DNA of 15,084 bases from a bacterium (GTDB lineage: Bacteria > Cyanobacteriota > Vampirovibrionia > Obscuribacterales > Obscuribacteraceae), in assembly GCA_030431355.1 (NCBI GenBank), contig JAUIJG010000084.1, positions 1 through 15,084 of the forward strand, in the 5' to 3' direction. Position 1 is the stretch's first letter; each line of letters begins with the position of its first letter. The translations under genes and the position numbers were made by a program. This document shows positions 1 to 5,322 of the stretch, piece after piece. A model generated the notes under the pieces. That model saw nothing but the letters and a program-made list of their open reading frames with translations, was not told the DNA's origin and ran no database searches.

Positions 1-2
1 TG

Positions 3-905
3 CGTTATCGTGACTGGGTAGAAGCCAACCGACGATATGTCCACGAGCAGAGCGGCGGGAAGGTGGGCTATGTCCATATTCCTGATATGGGTCCAAAAGG
101 CTTCGCTGAGTTCCACCGTGGTTATCTGGCCGAAGTGCACAGAGAAGGATTGGTTGTGGACGTTCGCTATAACGGTGGAGGGCATGTGTCTTCCCTGCTC
201 TTGCAGAAACTTGCTCGCAGAAGGGTAGGATATGATGTCAGTCGCTGGGGACCGGCTCAGCCGTATCCCCAGGAATCCGTGGCCGGTCCGATGGTGGCAG
301 TCACAAACGAGTTTGCCGGGTCAGATGGCGATATATTCAGTCATTGTTTCAAATTATTCGAACTCGGACCTCTGGTTGGTAAACGCACCTGGGGTGGTGT
401 CATAGGTATATGGCCCAGGCATCGGCTGGTTGATGGTACCATCACAACCCAGCCAGAATATTCTTTCTGGTTCGTGGATGTCGGTTATGGTGTTGAGAAT
501 TATGGAACCGATCCCGATGTCGAAGTTGATATCGCGCCCCATGAGTTTCATAAAGGGCATGACCCCCAGATGGACAAGGCCCTGAGCATAATCTTGCAGA
601 GTGTTAAGTCGAAACCCTTTAAGCTTCCTGATTTTTCCGAAAGACCTCAATTGACCCTTCCTGTTTCCGGGATTCCCGTTAACGGTAAGAATGGAGGCTC
701 CTCTCCGGGAAGATCAAGGGCGAAGAGTGGCGCCAAGAAGCCTTCCGCGAAACCTAAAAAACAATCTCAGAAACGCTCGACAACAAAGAGTTCCTCTCGG
801 TCAAGGAAATCGGGCGATGGCGCAGAATCGAAGTCGGCTGGTAAGAGCTCTAACGCCGGTGGCACTGTGAGAAAGCGGAAGAGCAGAAAACAGGCAGGGA
901 AGTAA
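3..905 (+). CDS. Tricorn-type S41 serine protease, C-terminal part (5' end outside window)
   Basis: The frame is open from base 3, so the gene starts upstream and only about 300 C-terminal residues are visible. These match the C2 catalytic domain of tricorn protease: a YVHIPDMG strand, the GLVVDVRYNGGG block, the nucleophile block NEFAGSDGD (Ser about visible residue 107), RTWGGVIGI, and GVENYGTDPD with a Glu 58 residues after the Ser. That spacing equals Ser965-Glu1023 in archaeal tricorn. The beta-propellers, PDZ domain and the charge-relay His would lie upstream of the window. Family members degrade peptides released by other proteases, usually in the cytoplasm. The last 75 or so residues are an unusual low-complexity Ser/Lys/Arg tail that is not part of the tricorn fold. 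xpt begins 2 bp after the stop, so the two genes are probably cotranscribed. Confidence 0.9.
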   Translation, partial: RYRDWVEANRRYVHEQSGGKVGYVHIPDMGPKGFAEFHRGYLAEVHREGLVVDVRYNGGGHVSSLLLQKLARRRVGYDVSRWGPAQPYPQESVAGPMVAVTNEFAGSDGDIFSHCFKLFELGPLVGKRTWGGVIGIWPRHRLVDGTITTQPEYSFWFVDVGYGVENYGTDPDVEVDIAPHEFHKGHDPQMDKALSIILQSVKSKPFKLPDFSERPQLTLPVSGIPVNGKNGGSSPGRSRAKSGAKKPSAKPKKQSQKRSTTKSSSRSRKSGDGAESKSAGKSSNAGGTVRKRKSRKQAGK

Positions 906-907
906 AA

Positions 908-1492
908 ATGAAGTTGTTGGTGGATAGAATAAAATCAGATGGCAAATATTTGGGAAACGGAATTCTCAAAGTCGATTCTTTTATGAACCATCAAATCGAT
1001 CCTGTTTTGATGCAGTCAATCGGCGAGGAATTCGCCAGGCTTTTTGAAGATCAGAAGCCGACCCGGATTCTAACTGCCGAGACCAGTGGAATCGCGCCGG
1101 CTCTTGCCACCGGTATGATTTTGAAGGTGCCCATAGTATTTGCCAGAAAGAATAAGCCGGTTACTATGGCGGGAACTGACTACAGAGAGAAGGCTAATTC
1201 CCACACAAAAGGGGGAGTGGTCGATCTTGTCGTATCATCGGAGTATCTGGATTCCACAGATCGTGTTTTGATTGTTGATGATTTCCTTGCAACAGCAAAT
1301 ACAATTTCCGCTCTGGTTCGTCTGGTTAAATCCAGCGGAGCCAATCTTGTCGGAATTGGTGCAGTTATAGAGAAGTCGTTCGAGGGCGGGCGTACGAAAC
1401 TTGCCTCCCAGCTTACCGAGAATATTTCTGTGCAATCTCTGGCGATTATCGATCGTTTTGAAGATGACCAGATCATTTTTTGCGATTCTTGA
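908..1492 (+). CDS. xpt: Xanthine phosphoribosyltransferase
   Basis: The 194-residue protein has the length and pattern of Bacillus-type Xpt. Visible hallmarks are LKVDSFMNHQIDP at residues 20-32, AETSGIAPALATG at 58-69, VFARKNKP at 77-84, the PRPP-binding loop VLIVDDFLATAN at 120-131, and VIEKSFEGGR at 153-162. The enzyme converts xanthine plus PRPP to XMP in cytoplasmic purine salvage. The ATG at 908 is preceded by a GGGAAG ribosome-binding site that overlaps the stop of the upstream protease gene, with a 2 bp gap, which implies translational coupling. No purine riboswitch or separate promoter can fit in that gap, so regulation must come from further upstream. Confidence 0.95.
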   Translation: MKLLVDRIKSDGKYLGNGILKVDSFMNHQIDPVLMQSIGEEFARLFEDQKPTRILTAETSGIAPALATGMILKVPIVFARKNKPVTMAGTDYREKANSHTKGGVVDLVVSSEYLDSTDRVLIVDDFLATANTISALVRLVKSSGANLVGIGAVIEKSFEGGRTKLASQLTENISVQSLAIIDRFEDDQIIFCDS

Positions 1493-1516
1493 ATTTATTA
1501 TTGAGAAGGCAAAATC

Positions 1517-2320
1517 TCAGGTAAGTATTATCTCCACATTCACGCCGTTTGCAGGCTGACCAAAGTCAAGCCAGGCGGAGCCACCACGTTTGAACAGCTC
1601 CCAGAATCGAGTTTCATGCCCAGAACTCCCCGGAGCGAAGGCCAGATCTCCTTCCATTATGTTGAAGCTTCCTGTGGCGACTGTGGCTGTTCTTATTCTG
1701 CTGCCAATCTTGATTTTTAATCGGTCACCGGGATTCAGGTTGACGACGCTTTCGTGACCCTGGCGAATCGTTGTTTTTATATTGCCGAAAGAGTCTACAT
1801 AGCCGATGGCCGACTCCGGCATATCCGGAACCGTGCTTTCTGGAGCCAATTTATGATTGAGGAATGAGAAATCTTGCTTTTCAGCAAGTCCGACAATTTG
1901 AGGGAAGAAGTCCCGGGAGCGGAATTGACTACCTTTGTCCTCGCAGTTGGTGCTCCATAATTCCTGGATTTGATCTTTGACAAAAGAGAGCGAGTACCCG
2001 CTGTTCACTGCCACCACATTGACTCCGTTTTTCAAAGTGACATAGAGAAGTCCCTCTCCTTCATTATCTTTTCTTGCTCTGGGGTTATCCTTTCTTGGCG
2101 CGGTGTTCGCGAAAATAAGCAGCTCTTCAGGTCTCAGGTTGGAATCGGAGAGAGCAAGCTGGGCAAGAATGAATCCTGTGGCCACGGTGTCGAATGGTGG
2201 TACGCTTATCCTGTGCATTCTGACCATGGGAGGAATGTTTTTGTAAAATGCGGCACAAACTTCTGCCCAGGCCAGGTCGCCCGGACCATAGTCACAGATT
2301 AGGTGAACTAGTTGAGCCAT
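1517..2320 (-). CDS. Divergent SAM hydrolase/halogenase-fold protein (DUF62 family)
   Basis: This 267-residue protein shows the outline of the S-adenosylmethionine hydroxide adenosyltransferase/fluorinase fold. It has an N-terminal ICDYGPGD strand (residues 8-15), FDTVATGFILA at 43-53, SRDFFPQIVGLA at 135-146 (family pattern GRDvFaPvAA.LA), IGYVDSFGNIKTT at 172-184 (family pattern D.FGN..TN), and a C-terminal barrel with PGSSG and KRGGSA. Family members split SAM into adenosine and methionine, or halogenate it. Here the usual Asp-Arg-His triad appears altered: DPGVG reads NTAPR (Asn72), PDNG reads VNSG (residues 105-108), and FHGRD reads FRSRD (Arg134). Activity is therefore doubtful or changed. 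The ATG at 2320 has a strong AAGGAGAG site upstream. It converges on xpt with a 24 bp gap. Confidence 0.75.
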   Translation of the reverse strand: MAQLVHLICDYGPGDLAWAEVCAAFYKNIPPMVRMHRISVPPFDTVATGFILAQLALSDSNLRPEELLIFANTAPRKDNPRARKDNEGEGLLYVTLKNGVNVVAVNSGYSLSFVKDQIQELWSTNCEDKGSQFRSRDFFPQIVGLAEKQDFSFLNHKLAPESTVPDMPESAIGYVDSFGNIKTTIRQGHESVVNLNPGDRLKIKIGSRIRTATVATGSFNIMEGDLAFAPGSSGHETRFWELFKRGGSAWLDFGQPANGVNVEIILT

Positions 2321-2375
2321 ATTCTCTCCTTTTTACAGTCAGCGAAAGCCGTCTTTTATACTATGATAGTCCTGA

Positions 2376-3265
2376 TTGAAGAGCCTAATTTTATCAGGAC
2401 ACTTGAACAACTTGGATTCAAACCCAAAGGAAATAGTACCAGCCTTAAGGTCTTTTGCAAGGCTTATTATCTTTTGCACCTCTTTTATCCTGCTTGTTTT
2501 TATCTGCAGTGCGGCAACTCCACTATTCAAAGTCGATGGCAATGGTGCTCTGGGTGGCTATGGCTTGGTGAAGATAGCCATAGTCAATACGGCAATCTGT
2601 TTGATCTCTTGCTGGCGCGAGTAATCTTCAAAGTTCAAGATGATACCTCTTTGGGGCTTAAAAGTTCATTTTCAGGAGCGCTTAAACACCTGCTCTTCGG
2701 TTTTATTCTTGGCGGGATCTTCGTATCCATAGTAGTTGGAGCATTGTCTGTTACTGGTGGTTACCGATTCGTGGCATTTAATGAGTCACCGAATATAATG
2801 CCTTTTTTTCTTCTGTTTTTCGTGGGCGCTTTTAACGAAGAGCTTGTCTTCCGAGGTTTTATCTTCCAGGACCTGGAGAGAGTTATTGGAACGAAGACCT
2901 CCATCCTTATCTCTTCTTTCCTTTTCGGTTTTGTCCATATGATCAACCATGTGCCGAACGTCACCCCGGAAAGTCAGATGGTCTTTTGTACTTTTTTGTC
3001 CCTGGAAGCAGGTTTGCCGTTTGTGATGGCGTTTATTCTCACTCGCAGTATATGGTTAGCTGTGGGAATCCACTGGGCCTGGAACTTTTTTGAAGGAGCT
3101 GTTTTTGGTGCCAACGTTTCGGGACACGAACTGAACTCCGCAGTGATGTTGGCAAAACTTTCGGAAGGAATTTGCGGCGGAGGTGGTGCTTTCGGTCCTG
3201 AAAATACGCTAGTTAACCTATTCGCCGGAATTGGTCTGTTTTACTTGCTCTATCGCTTAAAATAA
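2376..3265 (+). CDS. CPBP (CAAX/bacteriocin-processing) intramembrane metalloprotease, apparent frameshift near 2621
   Basis: The C-terminal half (from about 2621, frame of the stop at 3263-3265) carries all CPBP motifs: FNEELVFRG (Glu-Glu-x3-Arg, 2831-2857), FLFGFVHM (FxxxH, about 2921-2941) and GIHWAWNFF (HxxxN, about 3065-3091), within several hydrophobic helices. The N-terminal half reads well only in another frame, 2376-2624, which gives a TM helix (RLIIFCTSFILLVFICSAA) and a second hydrophobic stretch before stopping at TAA 2622-2624. A single missing base near 2615-2621 would join CISCW-like TM2 to VIFKVQDDTSLGL. The unbroken alternative reading from TTG 2312 is Cys/Trp-rich and non-helical where TM1 should be, and it overlaps the divergent gene's start, so I do not trust it. 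The start is uncertain (TTG 2376 or 2412). It may be a pseudogene or a sequencing indel. Confidence 0.7.
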
Positions 3266-3292
3266 GGACCTGAGGGAATCATATTACGGAAC

Positions 3293-3706
3293 TTAGTGAT
3301 TATCTTTGTCTTTTGATTCTTTCTCGAAATCTAGAGAGGCTGAATTTATGCAATAGCGCATACTTGTCGGTTTCGGACCGTCTGGAAAAACATGTCCCAG
3401 GTGAGCGTCGCATTTATTGCAGACCACTTCTGTTCTGGTCATGAACAGAGACTTATCGACTTTTTCGCCCACTTTCTCCTGGTCAACCGGTGCGTAGAAG
3501 CTGGGCCAGCCTGTACCAGAGTCGAATTTAGTACTGGAGTGAAACAGCGGATTACCGCAGCAGACGCATTTGTATGTGCCCTGGTCATGGTTATCCCAGT
3601 ACTTGCCGGTGAACGCTCGTTCAGTTCCTTTCTTGCGGGTTACTTTGAACTGCTCGTCGGTAAGTTGTTTTTTCCAATCAGCATCATTCTTCTCTATCTT
3701 GTTCAC
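3293..3706 (-). CDS. msrB: Peptide-methionine (R)-S-oxide reductase MsrB domain
   Basis: This reduces methionine-R-sulfoxide in proteins. Seen from the GTG at 3706 (137 residues): Zn-binding pairs Cys47/Cys50 and Cys96/Cys99, [11 protein letters not shown] at 60-70, HLGHVFPDG at 102-110, and the catalytic Cys119 in RYCINSASL. The usual resolving Cys in SGCGWPS is Thr65 here, so regeneration probably follows a one-Cys route or uses another reductant. The GTG start is only the best start in this frame. A good signal-peptide frame starting at ATG 3830, 10 bp after htrA, runs into this domain but is one base out of phase because of a C6 run at 3726-3731. With five Cs the product would be a 178-residue exported MsrB. 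The htrA-msrB order supports an envelope repair role. Confidence 0.93.
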   Translation of the reverse strand: MNKIEKNDADWKKQLTDEQFKVTRKKGTERAFTGKYWDNHDQGTYKCVCCGNPLFHSSTKFDSGTGWPSFYAPVDQEKVGEKVDKSLFMTRTEVVCNKCDAHLGHVFPDGPKPTSMRYCINSASLDFEKESKDKDNH

Positions 3707-3830
3707 GTTTTTTCCTTTCTCGGCTGGGGGGATTGTTCTCCTCCGGCTTTGCCCGGGCAGAATCTATGTAAGAGGCTCCTAGAAAAACTACTGAACCGGA
3801 AAACAGGGTTAAAATAATCCAGCTTTTCAT
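3684..3830 (-). CDS. Signal-peptide 5' portion of msrB, separated from the domain by a frameshift
   Basis: From ATG 3830 this 48-codon frame encodes Lys3-less-charged MKSW, a hydrophobic core [14 protein letters not shown], and an Ala-x-Ala cleavage site (SARA, cut after residue 27), followed by KPEENNPP. It then enters a CCCCCC run (minus strand, 3731-3726) and ends out of frame at TGA 3686-3684. Removing one C continues as [14 protein letters not shown] directly into the MsrB domain. It starts 10 bp after the htrA stop, which is what an operon partner would do. It is too short to be a credible gene alone, so I read it as the N-terminus of msrB. Confidence 0.6.
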   Translation of the reverse strand: MKSWIILTLFSGSVVFLGASYIDSARAKPEENNPPSRERKKREQDREE

Positions 3831-3840
3831 AATGGTTTGC

Positions 3841-5037
3841 TTATCTTTGGATTTCATCTGGAAACTCCCCTATCTCAATTTCGAACGGTACAAGCCTGTC
3901 TTTTCTCATGATTAGAAAAGGAAGCTTCTCTCCCGGTTTGTGTTCTCTTACGAATTTCTGTACCTGCTTGGAGGATTGCACTTCCTTTCCGTCTATTCTC
4001 TGGATGATGTCTCCCGGCGCAAGACCGGCTTCATAGGCAGGGCTTTTGGGTTTGACTCCGGCTATAACTATTCCTTTGCTGTCATCTTCAACTCCTATGG
4101 AGCGAGCCAACTCGGGTGTCAGTTCTTGCATCATTATGCCCACGTAAGGTCTGACAATCTTTTGACCGCTGATTAATTGCTCACTGACCTCTTTCACTAA
4201 ATCCACCGGTATGGCAAAACCTATATTTTGGGCATCATCCTTAATGGCTGTATTTAACCCTACAACTTTACCTTCAATGTCCAGGAGTGGTCCCCCGGAG
4301 TTTCCTGGGTTTATTGCTGCATCTGTCTGAATGAGATCCACATCGCTGAGTTCAGTCAGTGAACGTCCAAGGGCACTGATTATGCCGAGAGTGACGGTAT
4401 GATCTAGTCCCATCGGGCTTCCGATAGCGATGGCCCAGTCACCGGCACGCAAATTCTTGCTGGTGCCAAGAATAGCCACCGGCAGATTCTTAGCATCAAT
4501 TTTGATGACTGCCAGGTCCGTAAAGGGATCCCTGCCCATGACCTTACCTTCGTAGGTTTTGTCTCCATCAACCGTTACTTTTATTTTGTCAGCCGCGCCG
4601 ACAACATGGTTATTCGTTACTATAAAGCCATCCTCGCGAATTATTATTCCGGAGCCTGTTCCTCTAGACTCCCTTTCCATCTCACCCTGGGGGCGTCTTG
4701 ATCCAGGTGGTGCGTAGAAAAAGAACTCCGGGACTTGGGTTTTATACTTTTGACTTATGTCAATATTAACCACGCTTTTACTGGCTATTTCTGCTATGTC
4801 CGACACTTTGTTGTCGGCGGATGGAGAAAGTGATGCGAGCAAACCGCCGGTGTCGCCGCTTCTTTTGCTTTTGATGACCGATGCACCGTTGCTTATGCCG
4901 GGGTCAGCGCCGCTTTTCCCAACAAGGTATCCACCGAGCAGCAATAGTAGACCTGCTGCCATACCCAACACTAGAGACGGTGCGTGAACTTTGCCTGTCT
5001 CACTTCTTCTTCTAATTGTCACTTTTGAAATTGTCAT
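3841..5037 (-). CDS. HtrA/Deg-family membrane-anchored serine protease with one PDZ domain
   Basis: This 398-residue S1C protease degrades or refolds damaged envelope proteins. A basic N-terminus and one TM helix (about residues 20-40) anchor it with the catalytic part in the periplasm. A trypsin-like domain follows with the triad His144 (TNNHVV), Asp174 (DPFTDLAV) and Ser247 (NPGNSGGP), then one PDZ domain at about 296-390 starting RPYVGI. The length and single PDZ match the cyanobacterial HhoA/HhoB/HtrA group rather than two-PDZ DegP. The ATG at 5037 lies behind an AAAGG stretch within the palindrome AAAGGCCTTT. The downstream partner is msrB. The upstream region carries a 14-bp palindrome that could be an operator. 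I cannot say which Deg paralogue it is. Confidence 0.95.
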   Translation of the reverse strand: MTISKVTIRRRSETGKVHAPSLVLGMAAGLLLLLGGYLVGKSGADPGISNGASVIKSKRSGDTGGLLASLSPSADNKVSDIAEIASKSVVNIDISQKYKTQVPEFFFYAPPGSRRPQGEMERESRGTGSGIIIREDGFIVTNNHVVGAADKIKVTVDGDKTYEGKVMGRDPFTDLAVIKIDAKNLPVAILGTSKNLRAGDWAIAIGSPMGLDHTVTLGIISALGRSLTELSDVDLIQTDAAINPGNSGGPLLDIEGKVVGLNTAIKDDAQNIGFAIPVDLVKEVSEQLISGQKIVRPYVGIMMQELTPELARSIGVEDDSKGIVIAGVKPKSPAYEAGLAPGDIIQRIDGKEVQSSKQVQKFVREHKPGEKLPFLIMRKDRLVPFEIEIGEFPDEIQR

Positions 5038-5041
5038 GACA

Positions 5042-5072
5042 AAAGGCCTTTAAGTGTCCTATTTATAAATAG
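5042..5072 (-). promoter_or_regulatory. Two nested perfect palindromes upstream of htrA
   Basis: AAAGGCCTTT (5042-5051) sits just before the htrA start, and CTATTTATAAATAG (5059-5072) lies 22 bp upstream of it. Both are perfect palindromes. The second contains a TATAAA-like core that could serve as a -10 element or an operator. No convincing -35 was found, so the role is inference. Confidence 0.3.
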
Positions 5073-5222
5073 CAGACTTGCCAGAATTGCGCATTCGGAA
5101 GTCTTTTCTGTTCTAGTTCCAGGGGCATCTTTTCTGCATAGTGTCTGGCAATGTTTTCCTCTTTCGCCGGTGCTTGCGGTCGCGGTCTTGGTATCCCTGT
5201 TTCTCTATTGAATTATTCTATA

Positions 5223-5228
5223 TATAAT
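5223..5228 (+). promoter_or_regulatory. Possible -10 element (TATAAT) for the TPR/Pro-Gln gene
   Basis: A perfect TATAAT lies about 95 bp before the ATG at 5323 in the 285 bp divergent region between htrA and the TPR gene. There is no good -35 hexamer at 16-18 bp spacing, so this is only a weak candidate. The rest of 5073-5222 shows no recognisable RNA or site. Confidence 0.25.
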
Positions 5229-5322
5229 GGTCAGGATGGTTCTCTTATTTAAAGCAAGTTGTTTGAAGTGAAACCATGACAACCGGAGTTCCATCGCAGT
5301 ATTTAAGACCTACAGGAATTTG

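Noticed and set aside
1502..1519. TGAGA/TCTCA hairpin between xpt and the DUF62 gene as a terminator
   Set aside because: The stem is only 5 bp with an 8-base loop, and there is no T tract on either strand.
2312..2620. Reading of the CPBP gene from TTG 2312 as an intact protein
   Set aside because: The start overlaps the divergent gene's own start, and the first 100 residues lack TM helices and are Cys/Trp-rich, as expected of an off-frame reading.
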